The notes beneath the pieces were generated by a model. That model ran no database searches, had not been told where the DNA came from, and saw only the letters and a program-made list of their open reading frames with translations. A stretch of DNA of 6,007 nt from Gemmatimonadales bacterium (GTDB taxonomy: Bacteria > Gemmatimonadota > Gemmatimonadetes > Gemmatimonadales > GWC2-71-9): positions 1 through 6,007 of the forward strand of contig SPDF01000110.1 in NCBI GenBank assembly GCA_004525055.1, written 5' to 3'. Shown piece by piece: positions 1-5,277 of the stretch; the stretch's first letter is position 1, and each line of letters starts with the position of its first letter. The translations under genes were made by a program, and so were the position numbers.

Positions 1-2
1 CC

Positions 3-920
3 ATGAGTCACCTCGTTCTCGGCTTCTTCGTCCTGGTCATCGGCTCGCTCGTCCTGTTGGGCGCGGCGGGCATCCGGACCAAGGGTCCGTCCCAGGGGGG
101 AACCATCGGTCGCGCGGTCGGCATGGGACTGCTCGGCCTCGGCGGCTTCATCCTGATGACATCGGCGGTGATCGTCATCCAGCCCGGGACGGTCGGGGTG
201 CGGCATGCGTTCGGCACCGTCGATCCGGTCGCGCTGCTCCCGGGCATCCGGATCGTCAGCCCATGGTCGGAAGTCGAGCGGTACTCCACGCGCGAGGAAC
301 AGTTCCCGGTCGTCGGCGACGAGGCGGAGCGGATGGATGCCCTCTCCAGCGAGCAGATGTCCATGAAGGTGGACGCCGCGCTGCGCTACCAGATCAATCC
401 GGCCCTGGCGCCCCGCCTCTTCCAGGAGATCGGCGGCCAGGCGCAGATCGACAATATCGTCCGGAACGCGATCCGCAACGGCGTGCGTGATGGCATGGTC
501 GAGTTCTCGATCAACCAGGTCTCCCAGCGGAACCTGATTGCCCAGACCATGGAGCACGAGGTGGACTCGGCGTTGGTGACGACACCCCGCGACGGCGGCG
601 AGCGGTTCCGGATCGCCACCGTGACGGCGTTCTACCTGCGGAACCTGGAGCCGCCCCCGCAGGTGGTCCAGGCGATCAACAACAAGATCGCGCAGGAACA
701 GCAGATCGAGACCGAGAAGCACCGGGTCGAGGTGGCGCGACTGCAGAGCGACCAGCAGCGGCTCCTGAACCTGACGCTGACCCCGGAGCAGCTGACCAAG
801 CAGTACCTGGAAGTGCTGCACGACATGAAGGGGTCGAGCAACATGGTGATCATGGTGCCGACCGAGGGTGGGATTCCGATCCTTGATGTCGGGGCGCTGC
901 GGAAGAACTTAAACCAGTAA
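3..920 (+). CDS. SPFH/prohibitin-family membrane protein
   Basis: A 305-residue membrane-anchored SPFH (stomatin/prohibitin/flotillin/HflK-C) protein. Residues about 4-23 and 37-59 are hydrophobic and likely cross the membrane. The SPFH domain follows at about 60-225, opening with the typical VIQPGTVGVRHAFG (57-70) and including the LLPGIRIVSPW stretch (78-88). A short charged, Gln/Glu-rich coiled coil covers about 225-255. The tail has LTPEQLTKQYLEVL (259-272) and a final GGIPILDV (289-296), both typical of bacterial prohibitin-like proteins. Such proteins form membrane-bound rings or scaffolds that often modulate membrane proteases; the partner here is unknown. The alanine-rich AEGEA-type segment usually found between coiled coil and tail appears to be missing. 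Only two bases precede the ATG, so a ribosome-binding site cannot be seen and a start upstream of the window is not excluded. Family assignment is firm, specific role unknown. Confidence 0.88.
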   Translation: MSHLVLGFFVLVIGSLVLLGAAGIRTKGPSQGGTIGRAVGMGLLGLGGFILMTSAVIVIQPGTVGVRHAFGTVDPVALLPGIRIVSPWSEVERYSTREEQFPVVGDEAERMDALSSEQMSMKVDAALRYQINPALAPRLFQEIGGQAQIDNIVRNAIRNGVRDGMVEFSINQVSQRNLIAQTMEHEVDSALVTTPRDGGERFRIATVTAFYLRNLEPPPQVVQAINNKIAQEQQIETEKHRVEVARLQSDQQRLLNLTLTPEQLTKQYLEVLHDMKGSSNMVIMVPTEGGIPILDVGALRKNLNQ

Positions 921-937
921 CGGAGCATCACCGCTGC

Positions 938-1034
938 TGTCATTGCCAGGAGGCCCCAGGAGGGGCCGACGAAGCAATCTCAGGCGAGGTAAAGACCAAG
1001 ATTGCGTCGGCCACTCCGTGGCCTCGCAATGACA
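938..1034. repeat. Pair of inverted REP-like hairpin units (BIME-like)
   Basis: Two related units lie in opposite orientation. The outer nine bases TGTCATTGC (938-946) reappear inverted at 1026-1034. GGCCGACG (964-971) reappears inverted at 1005-1012, and CAATCT (975-980) inverted at 999-1004. Each unit also folds alone. In the left one ATTGC 942-946 pairs with GCAAT 974-978, and GGCCCC 952-957 with GGGGCC 962-967 around an AGGA loop. In the right one ATTGCG 1001-1006 pairs with CGCAAT 1025-1030, and GGCCAC 1009-1014 with GTGGCC 1018-1023 around TCC. The ends resemble a widespread TCATTGCGAGG...GAAGCAATCT palindromic repeat seen in many bacterial genomes. It could affect SPFH mRNA stability or transcription readthrough, but that is inference. 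Confidence 0.75.
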
Positions 1035-1044
1035 AAGAGCTTGT

Positions 1045-1064
1045 ACGGACAGGGTGGGATTCGA
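1045..1064. repeat. Direct copy of tRNA-Ser 3' end (T-arm and acceptor)
   Basis: These 20 bases are identical to 1102-1121, the discriminator base, 3' acceptor strand and part of the T-arm of the adjacent tRNA-Ser, 57 bases away in the same orientation. Past 1064 the similarity becomes patchy: CCTGCGGGC (1078-1086) resembles CTTGCGGGC (1134-1142) of the variable arm. It is either the remnant of a second tRNA copy or a site-specific recombination (att-type) scar. No integrase gene or other mobile-element gene lies nearby. Confidence 0.7.
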
Positions 1065-1081
1065 TGCGAAGCCCACCCCTG
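1050..1081 (-). other. Palindrome downstream of tRNA-Ser, possible weak terminator
   Basis: GGGTGGG (1052-1058) pairs with CCCACCC (1072-1078), and inside it TTCG (1060-1063) pairs with CGAA (1067-1070) around a three-base loop, with one A/G mismatch between the stems. A single-base bulge allows two further pairs (1050-1051 with 1080-1081). The left arm is the duplicated tRNA T-arm sequence. The hairpin lies 22 bases beyond the 3' end of the minus-strand tRNA and could stop or process its transcript. No run of T follows on the minus strand, so a classic intrinsic terminator is not supported. Confidence 0.5.
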
Positions 1082-1102
1082 CGGGCGAGGGTCAGCTGGG
1101 AA

Positions 1103-1189
1103 CGGACAGGGTGGGATTCGAACCCACGAGACCCTTGCGGGCCCACCGGTTTTCGAGACCGGCTCCTTCAACCACTCGGACACCTGTCC
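1103..1189 (-). tRNA. tRNA-Ser(CGA)
   Basis: The minus strand folds as a complete 87-base class II tRNA. The acceptor stem GGACAGG (1189-1183) pairs with CCTGTCC (1110-1104), and the discriminator is G (1103), as usual for serine. The D-arm is TCC...GGA. The anticodon stem CCGGT/ACCGG encloses loop CTCGAAA, giving anticodon CGA (1155-1153), which reads UCG. The long variable arm GGCCC-GCAA-GGGTC is the hallmark of tRNA-Ser and -Leu. The T-arm is GTGGG-TTCGAAT-CCCAC. CCA is not encoded (GTT follows the acceptor), so it must be added enzymatically. The gene is divergent from prfC, which starts 97 bases away. Confidence 0.96.
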
Positions 1190-1221
1190 TCATCGGCGAG
1201 CGCGCTTCTGTCGCCGGCCGC

Positions 1222-1250
1222 AAAATAACGGACGATGCCGCCGCCGCCAA
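1222..1250 (-). promoter_or_regulatory. Predicted sigma-70-type promoter of tRNA-Ser
   Basis: On the minus strand TTGGCG (1250-1245) is separated by exactly 17 bases from TATTTT (1227-1222); each matches four of six consensus positions. The -10 lies 32 bases before the tRNA 5' end, leaving a leader of about 25 bases for RNase P to remove. It sits between the divergent tRNA and prfC genes. No equally good promoter was found for prfC in this gap. Confidence 0.5.
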
Positions 1251-1274
1251 GCGACTGGCCGAATCGACCTGGAT

Positions 1275-1278
1275 GGAG
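1275..1278 (+). promoter_or_regulatory. Ribosome-binding site deciding the prfC start
   Basis: GGAG lies eight bases before the TTG at 1287. There is no in-frame ATG or GTG between the end of the tRNA and the conserved RF3 N-terminus. The only other candidate is a CTG at 1269 with no clear Shine-Dalgarno sequence. Confidence 0.65.
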
Positions 1279-1286
1279 AACGTGCC

Positions 1287-2891
1287 TTGGCGGCTGATCC
1301 GCAGCTCCTCGAACTCGAACGCGCCGTCGCGCGCCGTCGAACCTTTGCCATCATCAGCCATCCTGATGCCGGCAAGACCACGCTCACCGAAAAGCTGCTG
1401 CTCTACGGCGGCGCTATTCACCTGGCCGGGACGGTCAAGGCTCGACGCGCCGACCGGCACGTCACCTCCGACTGGATGGAACTGGAGCGTCAGCGCGGCA
1501 TCTCGGTGACCTCGAGCGTCCTGCAGTTCGAGTATGCTGACTGCCAGGTCAACCTGCTCGACACCCCCGGCCACCAGGACTTCTCCGAAGACACTTATCG
1601 CACCCTGGTGGCCGCCGACAGCGCCGTGATGCTGCTCGACAACCGGAAAGGCGTCGAGGAGCGCACCCGCCAGCTCTTCGACGTCTGCAAGCGCCGCCGG
1701 ATGCCGATCGTCACCTTCGTGAACAAGTGCGACCGGGCGGGGGTCGACCCGATGACGCTTCTCGGCGATGTCGAACGCGACCTCGGCATCGCCTGCTGGC
1801 CGGCCACGTGGCCGGTGTACCATGGTGACCGGTTCGTCGGAGTGGTGGATCGGACCGCCAACGAGGTGCTGCTCTTCGACCGGCGGGGCGACCACGGCGC
1901 CTCCCGCTCTGAGACGCAACGCTTCACCCTCTCGGACCCGGCGCTCGCCACCGCCTTGGGGGCCGAGGGGGTGGCCCAGCTCACCGACGAGATCCACCTG
2001 CTCGACGGCGCTGGACATCCGTTCGACCGCGACGCCTTCCTGGCCGGCACCCTTTCCCCCGTCTACTTCGGAAGCGCGCTGAGCAATTTCGGCGTCGAGC
2101 CCTTCCTCAGAGAATTCCTGACGCTCGCCCCGCCGCCGGTGGCCCGCGAATCGTCGATCGGACCGATCTCCCCGCTCTTGCCGGACTTCACCGGGTTCGT
2201 CTTCAAGATTCAGGCGAACATGGATCCCCGGCACCGGGACCGTGTTGCGTTCGTCCGCATTTGTTCGGGACACTTCGAGGCCGGGCTCGAAGCGCGACAG
2301 GTCCGAACGGGCAAGACGATGCGCCTCTCGGCGCCGCAGCAATTCCTGGCGCGGGAGCGGGTCAGCATCGAGGAGGCGTGGCCCGGCGACGTCATCGGCA
2401 TCATGGACCGCGGTGGGCTCCGCATCGGCGACACCCTCACCGCGGGCGCCGACCTCGAGTTCCACGACATCCCGCGGTTTCCCCCCGAGCACTTCGCCCG
2501 CGCGTACCCGGCGGATCCCCTGCGACGCAAGCAGCTGGATAGTGGGCTCCGTGAGCTCTCCGAGGAGGGGGCCGCCCAGGTCTTCTATGCCGAGAGCGAA
2601 ACCGGGCCCGCCCCCATTGTCGGGGCCATCGGGCAGCTGCAATTCGACGTGATGCTCTTTCGACTGGAAAATGAGTACGGCGCTCCCTGCCGGTTCGAGC
2701 CGGTCGGCTACCGGTACCCCCGCTGGGTCACCGGCACCCCGGAAGCGATCGAACGGGCGGCCACCGCCCGCGGCCGGCTCCGGCTGTACGACACCAAGGG
2801 GCACCCACTGCTGCTCTTCGAGAATGAATGGGCGCTGAAGTGGGCAGAGGAGAATGAGAAACAACTCACCTTCCACGATGTGGCGCCGTGA
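1287..2891 (+). CDS. prfC: Peptide chain release factor 3 (RF3), class II translational GTPase
   Basis: RF3 is a cytoplasmic GTPase that removes RF1/RF2 from the ribosome after peptide release. From the TTG start the protein has 534 residues, close to the 529 of E. coli RF3. The GTPase domain shows G1 SHPDAGKTT (24-32), G2 region RGISVTSS (70-77), G3 DTPGH (92-96), G4 NKCD (146-149) and the G5-like GSAL (262-265). RF3-specific blocks follow: SDWMELERQRGIS, FGSALSNFGV (261-270) and FTGFVFKIQANMDPRHRDRV (301-320). The C-terminal part includes LSEEGAAQVF and GAIGQLQFDV, as in RF3 domains 2 and 3. The open frame runs upstream to 1002, but that part lies antisense to the tRNA and lacks RF3 similarity, so TTG 1287 with GGAG eight bases before is chosen. 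A strong hairpin follows the TGA stop. Confidence 0.95.
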   Translation: MAADPQLLELERAVARRRTFAIISHPDAGKTTLTEKLLLYGGAIHLAGTVKARRADRHVTSDWMELERQRGISVTSSVLQFEYADCQVNLLDTPGHQDFSEDTYRTLVAADSAVMLLDNRKGVEERTRQLFDVCKRRRMPIVTFVNKCDRAGVDPMTLLGDVERDLGIACWPATWPVYHGDRFVGVVDRTANEVLLFDRRGDHGASRSETQRFTLSDPALATALGAEGVAQLTDEIHLLDGAGHPFDRDAFLAGTLSPVYFGSALSNFGVEPFLREFLTLAPPPVARESSIGPISPLLPDFTGFVFKIQANMDPRHRDRVAFVRICSGHFEAGLEARQVRTGKTMRLSAPQQFLARERVSIEEAWPGDVIGIMDRGGLRIGDTLTAGADLEFHDIPRFPPEHFARAYPADPLRRKQLDSGLRELSEEGAAQVFYAESETGPAPIVGAIGQLQFDVMLFRLENEYGAPCRFEPVGYRYPRWVTGTPEAIERAATARGRLRLYDTKGHPLLLFENEWALKWAEENEKQLTFHDVAP

Positions 2892-2911
2892 GCCGCCCTG
2901 CCCACCTGCAC

Positions 2912-2942
2912 AACGGGCCACCGACGCTGTCGGTGGCCCGTT
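2912..2942 (+). terminator. Intrinsic terminator of prfC, possibly bidirectional
   Basis: A perfect 13-bp stem (2912-2924 with 2930-2942) with the five-base loop CGCTG starts 20 bases after the prfC stop and is followed by a T-rich stretch (TTTACTTTCT from 2941). It also lies 31 bases past the stop of the convergent hydroxylase gene. On that strand the T-run is poor (GTTGTG), so termination there would be weaker. Confidence 0.85.
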
Positions 2943-2973
2943 TACTTTCTCCGGCCCGTGGAGGGCGAGAGGA

Positions 2974-3606
2974 TCACGCCGGCTGGCGGTCCGCGCGTGT
3001 CCGGCGCGCCACCGTGCGGAAGACATAGTCCCAGAGCGGTGAACTCACGCCGTAGCCGAGATCGTCATCGCGATAGTGGTGACGGAGGTGATACTCCCGG
3101 AGATACTGGCCGATGGGGCTCTTCATCTTCCAGTGATGCGTCGCATAGTGCGTGGTGTCATAGATGACATAGCCGAGCAGAAAGCCGGCGAAGATGGCCG
3201 GATACTGCACGCCGAAAAGACCGCGGAAGGCGAATCCGAAGAGGGCCGCGAGCGGGAGGCTCACCGGTGGCGGCATCACGAGTCGGGTGTGGTCCTGAGG
3301 ATAGTCGTGGTGAATGCCGTGCATCAGGAAGTGGAGCTTCTGGCCGATGCCGCTCGTCGGCTGATAGTGGAACACCCAGCGATGCAGCGAATACTCGGTC
3401 AGGGTCCAGAACAACAAGCCGGCGAGGATCAGGCCGGCAACCATGAACCACGACCCCGACTGCAGACCCTTCCAAGCAAACCACCCCGCGATCGGCAGGA
3501 ACACCACGACCGGAGTCGCGGGGTGGATGTGCGTGAGCCTCTCCAGCATTGGACTCTCGAACAGGGGAATCGTCTCGTCCCGATTCGATACAAATTTGGC
3601 GGACAT
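2974..3606 (-). CDS. Fatty acid hydroxylase-superfamily membrane protein (FA2H-like)
   Basis: A 210-residue integral membrane protein of the fatty acid hydroxylase/sterol desaturase superfamily, which uses a histidine-bound di-metal centre and O2 to hydroxylate lipid substrates. The histidine clusters are present: EYSLHRWVFH (71-80), HFLMHGIHH (92-100), DTTHYATHH (150-158) and YHLRHHYRD (172-180), followed by GYGVSSPLWDYVFRT (184-198), which strongly resembles fatty acid 2-hydroxylases. Hydrophobic segments lie at about 30-47, 52-70, 114-130 and 134-150. There is no cytochrome b5 domain, unlike eukaryotic FA2H. The ATG at 3606-3604 has AGAGGAG (3622-3616) nine bases upstream. It has its own predicted promoter and leader, separating it from the EEP gene 101 bases upstream. 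The substrate (sphingolipid, ornithine lipid, free fatty acid or a carotenoid-like molecule) cannot be told. Confidence 0.88.
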   Translation of the reverse strand: MSAKFVSNRDETIPLFESPMLERLTHIHPATPVVVFLPIAGWFAWKGLQSGSWFMVAGLILAGLLFWTLTEYSLHRWVFHYQPTSGIGQKLHFLMHGIHHDYPQDHTRLVMPPPVSLPLAALFGFAFRGLFGVQYPAIFAGFLLGYVIYDTTHYATHHWKMKSPIGQYLREYHLRHHYRDDDLGYGVSSPLWDYVFRTVARRTRADRQPA

Positions 3607-3633
3607 GGATCAGCACTCCTCTAGCGGAATCGG

Positions 3634-3677
3634 GTCGGCGCACCCAGCTCACCTTCGCAAAACTCCCATGCGCCGAC
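3634..3677 (-). other. Stem-loop at the 5' end of the hydroxylase leader RNA
   Basis: GTCGGCGCA (3634-3642) and TGCGCCGAC (3669-3677) are perfect inverted 9-mers separated by 26 bases. The predicted transcription start, about seven bases past the -10, falls at about 3676, so the stem would begin almost at the 5' end of the mRNA. The Shine-Dalgarno (3616-3622) lies outside it. It may stabilise the mRNA 5' end or act as a cis-regulatory fold or protein-binding palindrome. It does not look like a terminator because no T-run follows. Confidence 0.5.
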
Positions 3678-3682
3678 ACCCG

Positions 3683-3711
3683 AAAATAGACTCCCCAAAG
3701 AGCACCGTCAA
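3683..3711 (-). promoter_or_regulatory. Predicted sigma-70-type promoter of the hydroxylase gene
   Basis: On the minus strand TTGACG (3711-3706, five of six consensus matches) is followed after exactly 17 bases by TATTTT (3688-3683, four of six). The -35 overlaps the TGA stop of the EEP gene (3710-3708). The predicted leader is about 70 bases. The -10 hexamer is the same as that predicted for tRNA-Ser. Confidence 0.6.
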
Positions 3712-4823
3712 CGCCGTTCGGCAACCTCAACTCGCCTCGTCAACACGCTCACGAGCGGCAGGTGATCCGAGCCATACGAGTCCGGCACAATGCGATACGG
3801 CGAGATGCTCCACTGCGGCAGGTCGCCGATGAAGAGATAGTCGGTGCAGAAGCGGCCCCGGGTGCGGCAGGGAGTGGGTGCCTCCCACGCAGGCCAACGA
3901 GTCCGGAACAGCCGAACGTGGGAATCCCCGGCGGACATTGCGTTGAGGTCGGCGCCGACGATCGTGGGGGTTTCATCATTGGGGGCCGCCGTCAGAAAGC
4001 CCTCGGCCTGCCGGTTTCGGCGGGATGGATCAAGCAGCGTCGGCAGGATCGCCGGCCAGACGTCGAGGTGAAGGCTGGCGAATTGGATCGCCGAGGCGGC
4101 GCTGTGGTCGCCTGGGATCATCACAGTGGCCAGGATGGCCGCCCGCCGCTGCCGCTCGTGCGGAAGCGTTATGACCCGGAACCCCTGGAGCGGCATGGTC
4201 GAGAGGATGGCGTTGCCGCGGTCCTCCCGCGGCTCCCCAGGCTCCTCCATGCCGTTGCGCATCGAGGGTGCGTAGAAGAACCCCAGGCCAAGCGCCCGGG
4301 CCAGCGTGAGGATGTCCTCCCGAGGAGCGCCGTCGGGATTGTCCTCGCGGATGCCGGGCGGGATGGTGGCGGAGGCGGGCGGATCGCCGGGGATGTCGTC
4401 CCCTTCCCGGTACGCCTCCTGGAGCAGGATGACAAACTGATCGACCGGCGCCCCCTCCGTCAACAGCCCCGCCTGCAGGTCCGCCACCAGCTGCCGAAAG
4501 TCGCCTGCGCCAGCGTCCTGGTTCCAGGAGATGACGGCAAACCGCTCGACGGACTCCGGCTCATCACGAACCGACTGTGCGGCGACGAGTGCCGGCCCGA
4601 CGGTCTGGCACCAGCGCCCGAGATCGGAGCGGTCACCATCGTCGGCGGGGGTAATCCAGGTCACGCCCCCTGTCGGCGCCGGAGCGGGCCCGAAGAAGAG
4701 GGCGCGCTCACAACCGCCGGCGAGCGGCACGGACGTCATCACCGCCGTCGAGGCGCAGCCCAGCAGGGCCACGGTAGACCAGCCGAGGGCAACAGCGATT
4801 CCCCGCCGGCTAGCGCTTGGCAC
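3708..4823 (-). CDS. Lipoprotein of the endonuclease/exonuclease/phosphatase (EEP) family
   Basis: A 371-residue predicted lipoprotein with an EEP (DNase I-like) fold, a metal-dependent phosphoesterase superfamily covering nucleases, inositol-phosphate phosphatases and sphingomyelinases. The N-terminus has RR at 6-7, a hydrophobic core, and lipobox LLGC with Cys23 as lipidation site; Ala24 at +2 suggests outer-membrane sorting. EEP motifs appear in order: SWNQ (Asn101), LLQE (Glu136), DRGNAILST (201-209), LHLD (His252), GADLNA (Asp292, Asn294), TDYLFI (Asp328) and GSDHLPLV (Asp353, His354). All main catalytic positions are kept, so activity is likely. Cys38, 72, 319 and 326 could form disulfides in the periplasm. 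The GTG start overlaps the tadA end by 14 bases and has AAGGAG seven bases upstream. The substrate cannot be inferred; nuclease and phospholipase/sphingomyelinase activities both remain possible. Confidence 0.85.
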   Translation of the reverse strand: MPSASRRGIAVALGWSTVALLGCASTAVMTSVPLAGGCERALFFGPAPAPTGGVTWITPADDGDRSDLGRWCQTVGPALVAAQSVRDEPESVERFAVISWNQDAGAGDFRQLVADLQAGLLTEGAPVDQFVILLQEAYREGDDIPGDPPASATIPPGIREDNPDGAPREDILTLARALGLGFFYAPSMRNGMEEPGEPREDRGNAILSTMPLQGFRVITLPHERQRRAAILATVMIPGDHSAASAIQFASLHLDVWPAILPTLLDPSRRNRQAEGFLTAAPNDETPTIVGADLNAMSAGDSHVRLFRTRWPAWEAPTPCRTRGRFCTDYLFIGDLPQWSISPYRIVPDSYGSDHLPLVSVLTRRVEVAERR

Positions 4824-5277
4824 GAAAGAACTCCTTCAACAATTCACCACACTCCTCCTCCAGCACCCCGCCGATCACCTCGGGACGATGGTTGAGCCGA
4901 GGGTGGCGGAGAATGTCATGGACGGAACCGGCCATCCCCGCTCGGTTGTCCCACGCACCGAATACTACCGTACCAACCTTGGCGAGGACAATGGCTCCTG
5001 CACATTGCGCGCACGGTTCCAGGGTCACGAAGAGCGTCGCGTCAACGAGGCGATCCTCCCCCACCGCCGCCACCGCCTGCTGGATCGCCAGGAATTCGGC
5101 GTGCGCCGTGGGATCCTTGCGATGCATCATCTCGTTGTGCGCCTGCCCGATGACCTTCCCCTCACGCACGACCAGTGCCCCGACCGGGACTTCGTCCCGG
5201 ACGGCGGCCGCACGCGCAAGGCGTAGCGCCGCCTCCATCCAGGCGACGTCCGCGGGCGAGGTGCCCCCCCTACGCAC
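4810..5277 (-). CDS. tadA: tRNA-specific adenosine deaminase TadA
   Basis: TadA converts adenosine-34 to inosine in tRNA-Arg(ACG), allowing one tRNA to read CGU, CGC and CGA. From the GTG at 5277 the protein has 155 residues. It shows the zinc-dependent deaminase signature: HAE (His59, Glu61 as proton shuttle) within DPTAHAEFLA, and LEPCAQCAGA with zinc ligands Cys89 and Cys92. Other TadA-typical stretches are EVPVGALVV (29-37), VVFGAWD (104-110), LNHRPEV (128-134) and the C-terminal LLKEFFRAKR. The GTG start has GGAG seven bases upstream and overlaps the clpB stop by eight bases (GTGCGTAG), indicating coupling. An alternative ATG at 5238-5236 would give 142 residues but has no clear Shine-Dalgarno. 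A run of seven G (5270-5264) lies between the two starts. Confidence 0.93.
   Translation of the reverse strand: MRRGGTSPADVAWMEAALRLARAAAVRDEVPVGALVVREGKVIGQAHNEMMHRKDPTAHAEFLAIQQAVAAVGEDRLVDATLFVTLEPCAQCAGAIVLAKVGTVVFGAWDNRAGMAGSVHDILRHPRLNHRPEVIGGVLEEECGELLKEFFRAKR
4831..4837 (-). promoter_or_regulatory. Ribosome-binding site of the EEP lipoprotein gene, inside tadA
   Basis: GAAGGAG on the minus strand lies seven bases before the GTG start at 4823 and is read within the last codons of tadA. This supports GTG as the real start and translational coupling to tadA. Confidence 0.75.

Noticed and set aside
1045..1190. Integrated mobile element at the tRNA-Ser
   Set aside because: The repeat copies are only 57 bases apart and no integrase, excisionase or cargo gene is present in the window; at most this is a scar or one boundary.
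1092..3026. A 644-codon open frame on the minus strand across the whole of prfC
   Set aside because: It is antisense to a clearly conserved gene, runs through the tRNA, has low-complexity Arg/Gly/Glu-rich composition and no recognisable motif. Long antisense frames are expected at this GC content.
3762..4895. A 377-codon open frame on the plus strand opposite the EEP lipoprotein gene
   Set aside because: The EEP frame has all family motifs and a signal peptide, while the plus-strand frame is Arg/Gly/Pro-rich with no domain and no ribosome-binding site of note.
5184..5200. Perfect 7-bp hairpin (CCGGGAC/GTCCCGG) inside tadA
   Set aside because: It falls in the codons for the conserved VRDEVPVGA stretch and can be explained by protein sequence plus GC-rich codon choice.
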